Source: Gracilariopsis chorda (lineage: Eukaryota > Rhodophyta > Florideophyceae > Gracilariales > Gracilariaceae). From it: a DNA stretch of 64,000 nt. The notes beneath the pieces were generated by a model. That model had not been told where the DNA came from and searched no databases. It was given only the letters and a program-made list of their open reading frames with translations. Made by a program: the position numbers and the translations under genes. This document shows, one piece after another, positions 20,179 to 30,692 of the stretch (the stretch's first letter is position 1; the number at the start of each line of letters is the position of its first letter). The stretch spans positions 471,406 through 535,405 of the forward strand of contig NBIV01000014.1 of NCBI GenBank assembly GCA_003194525.1, written 5' to 3'.

Positions 20179-20685
20179 ATGAGTGCGACTCGCAGATTAT
20201 TGCGAACAGTATGCTCAAAAGCGATCTCAGGTTCGCCAGCGGCAGGAAACAAACCCATTAGCGCCCATGATCTCATTCAGGAAAGCCACGTCCAAGCCCT
20301 GCTTAGCAAATCCTCTTTATCCAGCAGTCAGGAAATATTGGATGCGACAGTGAAGATGGATATTTTGAAGCACTACGCCCTCAAGTATCGCATTCCGGTT
20401 GCAAGTAGCGCATTCTCAACGATGAGAAGCGCGCAGGATATTGCAGAATGGTATTCCACTCAGCTTCATCCGAGAGGTCCCCAGTCGCACGGAGACCACA
20501 TCGTTCTCAACATGATAAAGAGTGGTGAAAAAGAGAATATGCCGGAAGATCAAATAGATCTGGCAAGTGCAAAGCAACGAGCTGAAGTTCTCGAGTCATT
20601 ACCGCAAAACCTTCGTCTCGACGAGAGGGCGTTTCGGAGACCTCAGTTTTCGTTGAAGGGGAAGAAGAAACGCACCCCTACCTAG
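20179..20685 (+). CDS. Probable mitochondrial ribosomal protein mL50
   Basis: 168 residues from the ATG at 20179; the frame is open slightly further upstream without an ATG. The N-terminus is basic and Ser-rich like a mitochondrial presequence (MSATRRLLRTVCSKAISG). The segment KMDILKHYALKYRIPVASSAFSTMRSAQDIAEWY has the layout of Ribosomal_L50, where the animal protein has LLAxLAxxxxHxVPNSxLHxMxxVxDVLxFY. The later ESLPQNLRLD matches the LPxNLxI end of that family. I make the call on this pattern alone. The C-terminus is basic. Confidence 0.5.
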   Translation: MSATRRLLRTVCSKAISGSPAAGNKPISAHDLIQESHVQALLSKSSLSSSQEILDATVKMDILKHYALKYRIPVASSAFSTMRSAQDIAEWYSTQLHPRGPQSHGDHIVLNMIKSGEKENMPEDQIDLASAKQRAEVLESLPQNLRLDERAFRRPQFSLKGKKKRTPT

Positions 20686-21678
20686 GCGATCAACGAGCAC
20701 CATAACCATGCCTCTTTTGCGTACAGCGAGGAGTGTGATTGGGAGGATTTTATATGCATGTGTATGTACGTGTGTGGGTGCATGGCAACCGTGTCGGAGT
20801 TAATGTCCTTTGGAGATCCGATCGCGAGTCTATTTCGCTTCCATTACTTAACGAAAGCGAAGGCAGGCACACCTCGTGAAGGGGGATCAGTTTGTGCCCA
20901 GGACTTTGTTTTGAGAAGTATCTCGGTGTCTAAAACGATACAGAGATTACATAATTTTCGGAAAGGGGTGTGATAATGACTAACGGGATCTGGAGAAGGA
21001 TCACAATGAGAGATGAATCGGTAATGCATCAAGCACGGAGTGCCTTATTTTTTCTGACGTTGGTCAAAGATAGACATGCGCGTCTGTAGCTGCAACCTCA
21101 ACGAAGAAATCTGGGATTTGAGTCTCAGCATCGCCTTATCGTTCCATCATTGGCTGGGAAAACGGCTGATGTTTTCAACGTTCACAAAGGAAAGCCGTTT
21201 GCCATTTATCGAGGGTCCCTCTCTCACACTTTGCCGAAAGGGGTGCGAGCGAGGGGTGCTACAATGAAAAGCTGGCTATCCTGCATCACAGAGCGACAAG
21301 TAATCAAGAACGATGTGTTCGACAACCTTGGATCGACGTTTCTATGTAGCACAAATATCTAAAAACAGTGTTAAATTATCTACCGTTTGCTGCGGAGGAA
21401 AACGAATAGGCTGCCGTTGTTATGTATTTAACTATCAACTCCTTAAAACACACCCCACTCATGATTTCTTCTCTCAGCAAACCAGGATCAACCGAAGCGA
21501 CGACGTTTATCTCTAGCTTGCACTGTTCAGAATTGTTTTCCCGCTTTCCGAAAACATGTACTGCTCCATACTCTGACAAATAATCTGATCCCAGCGACTA
21601 CGAGCTTCGACATCGAGCTTCGACATTGAGCGATTTCTCCGTTGCAGAGCCAGAAAGTGTTAACAACTTGTAAACACC
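20686..21678. other. Gene-free stretch upstream of EFL1
   Basis: About 990 bases with only short ORFs (up to 71 codons), none with a recognisable domain. The EFL1 promoter must lie here; no TATA box stands out. Confidence 0.4.
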
Positions 21679-24600
21679 ATGAATAACGCTTCGCAACCCG
21701 ATGTGCAAGTGCCTCCTTCTCGAATATGGAACGTCTGCATGATTGCCCATGTCGATCATGGGAAGTCAGCATTAACGGACTCCCTAATAGCATCCAATGG
21801 AATTATATCTACCAGGTCCGCCGGGAAGACACGTTACATGGATTCCCGGGAAGATGAGCAAAGAAGAGGGATCACCATGAAATCTTCTTCTATAGCCCTC
21901 GGGCATCGCGTTTCCGGTAGGTTCACAAAGCGCTTTCTACTCGTTCATGAACTTCGTCATAAGCTTTGTTCTGACATTCTTGACCCAGTAATCGATTTCG
22001 GTCCAATTCCCACACTTCACAGACGACGCACCTTTGAATATTATAAACCTAATAGACTCCCCCGGTCACGTGGATTTCACAGGTGAGGTTGAAGCAGCTA
22101 TGCGAATATGTGATGGAGCTTTTCTTGTCGTCGACGTTGTAGAAGGAGTACGCGTTCAGACGGTTACCGTCTTGCGTTCCGCGCTCAAACACGAGATTCG
22201 TCCGGTCCTGGTACTTAACAAAATCGATCGATTGTTCACTGAACTTAACCTCGATCCTCAGGAGGCTTATGAACATATCGTCAGCACTCTCGCAGAAGTG
22301 AACGTGATCATGGGGGTCAGACAAGTTGAGCAAATGATGGCTGCTGCGTCGGAACTGGAAACTGAAGGAGAAAATGAGTCAGGCTGGAGGCTCCAAGAAG
22401 ATCCTTCTGACGATGTGGAAAAGTCCATTAGTGGATACTTCTCTCCAGAGATGGGAAATGTTGTATTTGCTTCTGCACTGGACGGTTGGGCATTTCGTCT
22501 AATAGACTTTGCAAGAATATTCTCCGAGAAGCAAGGCATATCCCGTCGAGTACTAAACAAGACTCTCTGGGGTGATTATTACCTTCATGCCAAGTCAAAA
22601 AGAATTGTCAAGCGGAAAGTCACTGATGTTCGAACAAAGTCGAAACCCATGTTTGTGCAGTGTATCATGTCAAACATTCACGCTGTTTACGATACTCTGC
22701 TTAAGACACAGCACGACCACGAACTGACGGTCCAGAAGAGAAAGCACTTCGTATCTAAACTGGGTGTTAGTGTCAACGCCAGGGATATCAATCATAGAGA
22801 TGCGTCTACTGCGCTCCGGGCCATCATGAATTCCTGGCTCCCGGCGTCTTCTTGCCTTCTGGATACGGTAGTCGGAAAATTGCCGAGTGTAGCAGAAGCA
22901 CAGTCCTTGAAGAATCGAGTACGAGCTTTGTGGGGAGATGTAGATGATTTGTGCAGCTCCAAGTCCTCAAGTAAGAAGATTAAGGCTGAAGTCATTGAGA
23001 GCTTCAAGCGCCAACAGGAGGCCATATCGCAGGCCTCAACGAGCAAGGCCGAACCTTTCGTTGCATATGTAGCAAAAATGATTGAGAAAGATCGCGACGC
23101 GGGAGGGGGAACCATGAATATCCGAACACCAAAGACTCTGGAAGAACGGCGGAAAATCAATGAACAAGCGGCACTAGAGAACACCAGAAACCAAGACTCG
23201 CCCGAAGCATCGATGATAGCATTTGCTCGAATTCTATCTGGAAGACTCACCATAGGCGACACTGTTTTCGTGTACTCCCCAAAATACAGAGTCTCCTTGG
23301 ACGGTCGCTATGGCGAGGAATCGGTTATGAAAACAACAGTAACAGAACTTTATCTATTGATGGGAAGGGGAATGGATCCCATACATTCCGCCTCTGCAGG
23401 CTGTGTCGTCGGTATTGGTGGTCTAGAAGAATGCGTTCTAAAGACAGCTACTCTTGGCTCTGAACCACCAGGCCATTGTCTACCCGTCGGCTTCAATTCG
23501 TCCACAATGATGAGAAAAGACCGAGAGGCTCTAGTACGCATCGCTGTGGAACCTCACTTACTCAGCGATGCTGGGAAGCTTCAAAACGGACTAAGGCGTC
23601 TCAATCAAGCTGATCCAGCAGTGGATACTTTCCTCACCGCCAAAGGAGAGCACATCATCGCAGCAAATGGAGAGTTACACCTCGAACGATGTCTAAAGGA
23701 CTTACGAGAACGTTTTGCAAAAGGTGTGCGCATACATGTTTCGAAACCAATTGTACCATTTAGAGAAACGGTTTACGGAGGCTTTTCTCCAAATGTTCCA
23801 CTTCCAGAAAGTGCGAAATCGAAAGAGCAGGTTCCGAAGCGAGAGTCGGAAACATCTATCGTCGAATCAACCGATAATAACAATGCACATGAAGCAACAT
23901 CAATATCTGTCAAATCGCTGCCATTCAGTTCTTCATGGCGAGTGAGCATTGAAGCGAACGGTGAACCACTGAGCTACATAGATTCAAGCGTCGTTAATCA
24001 CGGATTGTTTGTAACTGTGAGCAATGAGTCCATGTCTTTCCGGATGACAGCGGCACCCCTCCCGGCTCCTCTGGCAACGGTGTTAGACAGAGCTGGAAAC
24101 GTTTTCAGAACTCCAGAGCTTGATGGGAGAGATCTGGACAAAGCAGCTGCCTCCGCACGACAGAGCATCAAAGAAGCCATTGAAGATTACGCCAAGGAGT
24201 CCAGTTCCCGTAAGCAATCAAAAGCGTCCATCGTCAAGTTTTGGAACGAAAGCATCTTTCCTTACGTGTGGTGCTGTGGCCCTAATCAGTGCGGATCGAA
24301 CTTGCTCGTGGGCCCGTATCCATACTCTGGCAAAACAGAGATCACGGAGCATATCTTCGGAACGAGCAAAACTATTGAAGATCGTTTTCGCGCGTTAGTG
24401 GATATTGAGAAGGCTATTGTTACTGGATTTCAGTTAGGGACACGGGCTGGTCCTTTGTGTGAAGAACCGTTGCATGGGGTGGTGATCCTACTGGACAGTT
24501 TGAAAGCGGAGGGTATTTTGGAAGCTGAGGATGCGAAGTTGGGCACAGGCTCTGCAACGGGAGCAGAAGCCGGTAACGGTGAGGTGGACGATGAAGTGAA

Positions 24601-25150
24601 CGAAATTAGCAGCATGCTTGGTCGTTCAAGCCTAAAGAGCTCGCCAATGTCTGGAGTGTTGATAGGGTGCATGCGAGAATCAGTGCGAACCGCGGTGATG
24701 CACGGAAACCCAAGACTGATGGAGAGCATTCTACACGTAGATATCTCGGTACCAGGCAGCGCCCTAGGCAAGACGTACACAGTTCTGGGACAGAGACGCG
24801 GTCGAGTGCTGAAGGAGGAAATGAAAGAAGGGGTGAATGTTTTCGGTATTGAGGCGTACATGCCGGTGCAGGATTCTTTCGGGTTTGCTGACGTGCTGAG
24901 AAAACAGACGTCTGGATTTGCGGTGCCGCAAATGGTGTTCAGTCACTGGGAAGCGGTTGACCTTGATCCGTTCTGGTTTCCGCAGACGGAAGAGGAAGTT
25001 GAGGACTTTGGGGTTTCGGATAGCACGGCGGAGAACAATAATATTGCACGCAAACTGGTTAACGGGATTCGGCGGAGGAAGGGACTTAAGGTGGAAGAAA
25101 AGATTGTTGATGATGCTGAGAAACAACGAACTCTTTCGAGAAAGAAGTGA
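21679..25150 (+). CDS. EFL1: EFL1, elongation-factor-2-like GTPase of 60S maturation
   Basis: Exons 21679-21916 and 22023-25150 join in frame to 1121 residues, close to yeast Efl1/Ria1. The 106-base intron (GTAGGT...CAG) falls between the GITMKSSS switch and the [11 protein letters not shown] box. G motifs: AHVDHGKS (G1), DSPGHVDF (G3), NKID (G4). EF2-like domains II-V follow, with a long insert of about residues 285-420 typical of EFL1, and the domain IV/V region near [22 protein letters not shown]. Together with SBDS, EFL1 drives release of eIF6/Tif6 from cytoplasmic pre-60S subunits. The length and the insert distinguish it from EF2. Confidence 0.92.
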
Positions 25151-25761
25151 AGTGGTGGGCGGGACAGGGCAGCTATTAGTGGCAATTAAACGGGAGGGCG
25201 CGCGTGCGGCGATGGGCTAGGTGCATGGTCGTGCGGATATTAAGGCTAGGGCAAGTGATGCCGAACGTGGTAGGGGTGAGCCATACGCGCTGTATTCTTT
25301 GTGCGAATGAGATATGATCCGACGTCAAGGTGAAACGACTTTGTTTGAAGCGCGAATCATTCTGCAGGCATGCTGGAAACTGTGTTCACGTCGTATGTAC
25401 AGGGTAGTTGACATTGCAGATAGATAGGTTGCTTATGATTATGAAGATCCATGAAACCCCTTCATCTGTCTATCAATCTATCGGCGGTTAGCGATCGAGA
25501 GAAGCCTACGGCTCCTTGAAGAGCGCGATATAGAGGCGGGCAAGACATTCGTCAGCTCAACGAGGGAGCGGATGCCTACTGTAAGCCTTCTCTCCATTAC
25601 AGTCTGTGTGCACGCTCGCCAGCATCATGGCAATGCACCGAAGAATGAGAGCAACTGGTGGTGGCGTCGAGCCGAGTTGCCGAGCTGAAGAAGAAGTAAG
25701 TGGTCGACCGCCGTCTTCCAGCGCGCACCCTCCAAGTTCCGTCAATTCAGCAGCCGACGCC
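25151..25761. other. Intergenic stretch before NDUFS7
   Basis: 610 bases between the EFL1 stop and the NDUFS7 ATG. An open minus-strand frame at 25557-25898 is antisense to NDUFS7 exons and looks spurious. No repeat found. Confidence 0.4.
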
Positions 25762-26869
25762 ATGACCGCCTCCTCCCTCCGATACGCTGCGCAAGCCGCC
25801 ATCCGCGCCTCCGCCGCTGCTTCAAAGGTACGCGCTCCCCGCCCAACCGTCCCCACACCGCCCAATCGCCGGCATCTAACCGCACAATCACCACGCACTT
25901 GCCCAAGAACAACGCCGTCGGCCTAGCACAGCTCTCCTCCCCATCAGCTCTCGCCAACTACGCCCCGCAAACCGCCCTGGCAATCCCGCGCGCCATTCAC
26001 TCCAGCTCCGCGCGAGACAGCAAAATCGCCCATCTCAAGGGCATGCAGCCGTCGAACCGCGCCGAATACGTCGTCACCAAACTGGACGATCTAGTGAATT
26101 GGGCGCGCAATAACTCGCTCTGGCCAATGACCTTCGGTCTCGCCTGCTGCGCCGTGGAGATGATGCACGCCGGTGCTTCTCGCTACGATCTCGATCGCTT
26201 TGGATTTCTCTTCCGTCCCTCCCCTCGACAATCGGATTGCATGATTGTGGCCGGCACACTTACCAACAAAATGGCCCCCGCCTTGAGAAAGGTCTACGAC
26301 CAGATGCCCGAACCTAGATGGGTCATTTCCATGGGGAGCTGCGCGAATGGAGGCGGATACTATCACTACTCTTACTCCGTCGTCAGGGGCTGTGACCGAA
26401 TTGTTCCGGTTGATATCTACGTCCCGGGCTGTCCACCCACCGCCGAAGCTTTATTGTAAGTGAACAATTCTATGCTTAATAATGCGTACTATGCCTTGAC
26501 CATCTGTTACTAACCACGCCTTACTTTTCTCATGTTCCGTGCTCCGTTTGTATCCTCACAGATGTACGTACGACTAGCTGAAGCACCAAATTTTCGTTTC
26601 CAGAACCCGCTCTCTAACTCACGCTTCTTCTCTTCTCTAACACCTGTGACAAACTTTTCCTCGCACATCCACAGATGGTAAGTCATACCGTCCTCACTCC
26701 TCAACTAACCCACTCGTCCATCTCTCTGCCTCCCCCTCGCGCAACTACCCCCTCATTTGACCGCGCCAAAAGTACTGACACCTCCATTCTTTCCTTCTCA
26801 CCAGGTCTCATGCAGCTCCAGAAAAAAATCAAGAGACAGAACACCTTCTACGCCTGGCTCAAACAGTAG
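25762..26869 (+). CDS. NDUFS7: NADH dehydrogenase (ubiquinone) complex I subunit PSST/NuoB, five exons with two micro-exons
   Basis: Exons 25762-25827, 25908-26455, 26562-26563, 26675-26677 and 26805-26869 give 227 residues in one frame. The protein holds the N2 iron-sulphur cluster at the quinone end of complex I, on the matrix side of the inner membrane. Visible landmarks: a mitochondrial presequence (residues 1 to about 50), [12 protein letters not shown] with the Cys pair, [19 protein letters not shown], and [12 protein letters not shown]. The conserved C-terminus [15 protein letters not shown] can only be read if a 2-base exon (AT) and a 3-base exon (ATG) are included. All four introns (80, 106, 111 and 127 bases) have GT-AG borders, and each of the three around the micro-exons has a CTAAC/TACTAAC-like or TACTGAC branch site. 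It converges on the antiporter at 27003. Confidence 0.9.
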
Positions 26870-27002
26870 TTCATTCTTGCACATCACTGCTAGTACGAAC
26901 AGCATTATTGAGCGCCTACCACCCCAAGCTGTTCCGTAAAGTTGTACTTTGATATCAAATACATGATACACAAACACACGCACGCAAAATCAATTGCCCC
27001 TC

Positions 27003-28775
27003 TTATGCGCTAGGTGTGTCGCCCCGTTGGGCGCCCTGAGCCGCCCATCTGCGGGCAAAGCGGATGATGTACGGCGTCGCCAGCATTGAAAGTGCTGTTG
27101 CACCGTTAATCATTCTGGCTTCCGACGCCGAAAACAACAATAACGCTTGTCCCTTTGATGCTACCACAAACGTGAATTCTCCCGCCTGCGCAATCGCTGC
27201 GCCGCACGCCATCGACGTTCGAAGTGGTAGTCCACCGAGAACGCATATAACCGCGCCCATCACAATGCTCTTTACTACCAGAATGACCACAAGCAGCACG
27301 GCGATCTTGGCGAAATTCAGGTAGAAGTATCTCCAATGGATCATCATGCCAACGGAGATGAAGAAAATCGCAGAGAACACGGTACGAATGCTTTCCACGC
27401 TACTCTCCACACGATGTTTGTGACGTGACTCGGATAGCATCATTCCGGCTGCAAACGCACCCAGTTCGATGGCCAGTCCCATTTCTTCAGAGAGATACGA
27501 CATTGCTAAACAGAACACGACACAGCCAATCGTAAACACTTCTTGACTCTTTGAAGCATCCAACCTCTCAGAAAGAGTGGGAAGTACAAACTCGGCAAGA
27601 ATGAGACTAAGGATAACGAAGCAACCCAATCGCAGGATAGCGCTCATGAACTCCTCCAAAAACTGTCCGACAGAGCCCTGCAAAGTAGGTAACAAGGCGA
27701 GAATGAGCCCTATCATAACGTCCTGAAACACGAGCAAACCAAGCATGGTTTTGCGACTTCTCGGGGCATCAAAATTGAACATGGATGTCTTGCCCATCGG
27801 AACAGAGGGGGTATCCGGCGGGGAAGCGGTGTGATGGGCATGTTTCTCGTCGTCGGAGCCCGGATGAGTCGTTTCGTGAAGCGAGTTGTGGGAAGAGTGG
27901 GTCGGGTGCGGCGCGCCCTGTGAAGAGGCGGAGAGGCATTGTAGGACGACGGCAGTGGACGACAGTGAGACGGCGAGACCGAGTGCAACAGCCTCTGGAA
28001 TGGACTTGACGAGGGAGAGAATGAAGGAGAGCGCGCCCGTGCCAAGGACGATTCCAATCATACTGGAAATGCCACCCGCGACAACAACGCGACGCACGCC
28101 CTGCAACTCAGTGATGGAAAACTCGACGCCGAGCGAAAAGAGCAGAAAGGCAATTCCCAAGGAGGCGAGCGTCTCCACTTCAACAAGTTCCGTAACAATA
28201 CCCAAGCCGCCCGGACCGACGGTCATACCGCCCAGCAGAAAGCCGATAAGCGGGGGTTGTCGGAAGTTGGTGGCCACGACGCCCGCAATCGTGGCGGCGG
28301 AAAAGACGATGACGAGATCCTTGACAAAGATAATGTCCTCCTGAAGAGTCATTCGGGGGTCCTTTGACGGATCCTTTGTCTGTTTAAGATTGGACAACTG
28401 TTTGAAAAGCAGATCAAACTCGCCCTGCCCGACGGAAAGCGTCTCTCCATCAATGGTGATATCATGCGTTCCGGGCGGTTTATCCGTGTGCGCCGACGGA
28501 TGATGCTCTGTTTTCTTCTTGGTGAGCAATTTGAGTAATGCCGCGACCTCCTTCTCATCCAACTTTCCGTCACTATCGACGTCGAAATGCTCAAACAGTC
28601 GCGAATGCGCGTGCGTGGAAGCGACTGAAGCGGCGTCCACAAGCACGCGCAGAGAGACGTTGGCGGGGAGAGAGAGGGGCGGGGGGGGGGGGGGAACGGG
28701 TCGAGCAGCGACAAAGACGGGTTGCAGCAGGACGCAGGCTACGGTGAACAGCGCAAAGAGGCGAGAAAGAGACAT
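27003..28775 (-). CDS. CPA2 monovalent cation/proton antiporter with N-terminal EF-hand (KEA/KefB-like)
   Basis: 590 residues from the ATG at 28775, chosen because it starts a clean signal peptide (MSLSRLFALFTVACVLLQPV); in-frame ATGs further up (e.g. 28841) add only a basic, low-complexity leader. A Pro run (coded by 14 consecutive G on the plus strand, 28681-28694) is followed by a canonical EF-hand loop at residues 65-76 (DVDSDGKLDEKE). From about residue 155 a Na+/H+ exchanger-type membrane domain of 11-13 helices runs to the end. It resembles plant KEA4-6 and bacterial KefB, without the C-terminal RCK/TrkA-N domain. A His/Asp-rich loop (about residues 310-350) interrupts the helices. Calcium control from the luminal or external side is inferred. 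Confidence 0.8.
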   Translation of the reverse strand: MSLSRLFALFTVACVLLQPVFVAARPVPPPPPPLSLPANVSLRVLVDAASVASTHAHSRLFEHFDVDSDGKLDEKEVAALLKLLTKKKTEHHPSAHTDKPPGTHDITIDGETLSVGQGEFDLLFKQLSNLKQTKDPSKDPRMTLQEDIIFVKDLVIVFSAATIAGVVATNFRQPPLIGFLLGGMTVGPGGLGIVTELVEVETLASLGIAFLLFSLGVEFSITELQGVRRVVVAGGISSMIGIVLGTGALSFILSLVKSIPEAVALGLAVSLSSTAVVLQCLSASSQGAPHPTHSSHNSLHETTHPGSDDEKHAHHTASPPDTPSVPMGKTSMFNFDAPRSRKTMLGLLVFQDVMIGLILALLPTLQGSVGQFLEEFMSAILRLGCFVILSLILAEFVLPTLSERLDASKSQEVFTIGCVVFCLAMSYLSEEMGLAIELGAFAAGMMLSESRHKHRVESSVESIRTVFSAIFFISVGMMIHWRYFYLNFAKIAVLLVVILVVKSIVMGAVICVLGGLPLRTSMACGAAIAQAGEFTFVVASKGQALLLFSASEARMINGATALSMLATPYIIRFARRWAAQGAQRGDTPSA

Positions 28776-29180
28776 GGGGAGACGCGGACGGGCGTACGGC
28801 CGTCGCGTGAGGCAACGCGCTCTCGCCGTTGTCGCTGCCATTGAGCGCGTCTGCTGCTGCGGCTGCGCGCTGTCAGGGCGGGTGCCGCTGCTCGTCATAG
28901 CGCTGGCGTCACAGCGGCGACAGAGGCGCTTGCCATTGGGCATGCGCCGTGCGCCCACGCTGCACACGTTGCACAGCCCTCTATGCTCCCAATGCCGCAC
29001 ACTGCAATTACGAATCACAGCGACGTGTCCGCTTGCAACTGTTTGTCAACCGCATCGCCCCGCCCCCCCTTTCTCCATCGCCGATCTTCTCCCTGTCTCT
29101 ACAACTCGCGCCCGTTTGCAACCATCTTCTCCCCGTCATCATGCCGCTCACATACTGCAATGTCTTCCCCCATCCCGCGC
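28776..29180. promoter_or_regulatory. Shared intergenic region of divergent antiporter and cell-wall-type gene
   Basis: The two genes start back to back about 510 bp apart. Apart from the TATA box at 29181, no repeats or motifs stand out. The upstream leader of the antiporter frame stays open to 29018 but looks like GC-rich chance coding. Confidence 0.35.
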
Positions 29181-29187
29181 TATATAA
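29181..29187 (+). promoter_or_regulatory. TATA box
   Basis: TATATAA lies 100 bp upstream of the ATG at 29287 and is followed by a C/A-rich leader. It is the same layout as the 4220 TATA box (79-86 bp from its ATG), which suggests a common core promoter type for strongly expressed genes here. Confidence 0.6.
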
Positions 29188-29286
29188 GCTCGCCCTCCTT
29201 CCCCACCAATCCCATACCCGCTCACTTCCTCATCCAACTCATCAACAACAGCTTCAACCCAGCTCACATTCCAACACTCAACTACC

Positions 29287-30692
29287 ATGATGCTTAAAGC
29301 CATTCTCACAGCCGCCTTCTTCACCTTTGCATTCGGCCAGTGCATCTACTCCGACACGGAATGCCAGTGCGTCCAGGCACAGGCCGGTCGCACCTGTCTC
29401 CGCTACTTCAGCGGCTCCGGCGCCTCCACCCAGTGTGAGACCTACGAATGTGGTACTGGTTTCGTCTGCGATTGTGAGTTACCATCTGCACCACCATGCG
29501 CCCCACCCACGCCATTCATCAATCATCCCGTCTTACTAACCCTTCTCAACCCTATTCTTCTTCTTCTTCTTCTGCTCCAGGCGCCGGAACTGAGATGTGC
29601 GACGTCACTGATTGCAGCCTTATGCGCACCGTTTACCGCCCGGTTGGTACCACCACGCTCACCGTCGGTCAGATCGTTGACTGCCAGATGGCTACCCAGG
29701 TCACCTGCGTAACGCCGAGGAACGCCGCTGTGCCCTCTGCATCCGCTTCGCCATCCGCCTCTTCATCTGCCGCACCGTCTGCCTCTTCATCCCCGGCGCC
29801 CTCGGCTTCCTCATCCCCGGCACCGTCGTATTCCTCCTCCCCGGCACCGTCGTCTTCCTCATCCCCAGCGCCATCGTCGTCCTCATCCCCGGCACCATCG
29901 GCTTCTTCATCTCCGGCACCATCGGCTTCATCCTCTCCGGCACCTTCCGCCTCCTCCTCACCGGCGCCGTCAGCTTCGTCCTCGCCTTCTGCCTCGCCTT
30001 CCGCATCGCCGTCTGCTTCGCCGTCCACTTCGCCCTCCGCGTCTCCGTCTACCTCGCCGTCTGCCAGCGCATCCACCACTCCATCCGCCACGCCGTCCAC
30101 CAGCCCCTCGCCGTCGCCGTCCAGCTCAGCCGCTTTCGTGCCCCTCGGTGGTGCGTGCACTCCCACCTCCACCTGCGCCACGGGCACGTCGTGCTCATGC
30201 ACAGGCTTCTGCGCCACCAATGTCAACATCCAGATCGATGCTCAAGGAGACGATACCGTGGTGCCAGTGGTTTGCGGTACCAACCTCGGCGCCGTCACGA
30301 CAGGCTTTGGCGACGCTGGAACCTGGTTCTACACGGGAGCTTGTAACGATGTGTACCTGCTCGTTTCCAACAGCAGGGGTGGACACACTGGTGTGGCCGC
30401 ATCTATTGTTGATCAGACCACCAATACGCAGTATATCACTCGCGTTGATGGCTCAGACCTCACCGGTACCGTTTTGGACAACCCGCCCAACCTCGATTTC
30501 TTCACCGACCCCGCGTACGACTTCAGCATCTGGTCTCCCGTCGTGTTGCAGACCAAGCTCATCAACGACTCTCCGTACATCAACTTTGCCAACAACTTCG
30601 GCGGCGCAACGGTGTGGACCCATACCGACGGTCATCTCGGAGCGGGTGACCTTGGCAGTGCCTACTACAGGGTGCAACTTCCATTCTGCTAA
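29287..30692 (+). CDS. Secreted Cys-rich protein with long Ser/Ala/Pro repeat linker (extracellular matrix type)
   Basis: Exons 29287-29473 and 29581-30692 give 432 residues in frame. The 107-base intron has GTGAGT, a perfect TACTAAC at 29534-29540 and CAG. Residues 1-18 are a signal peptide. A Cys-rich module follows (about 19-110). Then comes about 140 residues of Ser-Ser-Pro-Ala-Pro-Ser-type repeats. A C-terminal globular domain of about 190 residues begins with CTPTSTCATGTSCSC and ends LPFC. The plan is that of hydroxyproline-rich wall or matrix glycoproteins, where the repeat is a rigid O-glycosylated spacer between binding domains. No named family is recognised for either end domain. 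A TATA box and short leader suggest strong expression. Confidence 0.75.
29740..30125 (+). repeat. Coding minisatellite of the Ser/Ala/Pro linker
   Basis: Tandem, slightly diverged units of 12-24 bases encode Ser-Ser-Pro-Ala-Pro-Ser and, later, Ser-Pro-Ser-Ala/Thr repeats. The unit pattern changes near 29985, from SSPAPSAS-type to SPSASPST-type. Such arrays change length readily between alleles. The repetition also creates long spurious antisense frames. Confidence 0.8.

Noticed and set aside
22049-24861. Minus-strand frames within EFL1
   Set aside because: Antisense shadows of a clearly conserved gene.
25557-25957. Minus-strand Arg/Ala-rich frames over NDUFS7 exon 1
   Set aside because: GC-rich antisense of the presequence region; no conserved feature.
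29669-30229. Long minus-strand frame rich in Asp, Gly and Glu
   Set aside because: It is the antisense of the Ser/Ala/Pro coding minisatellite; repeated GC-rich codons keep the opposite strand open. No start context or domain.
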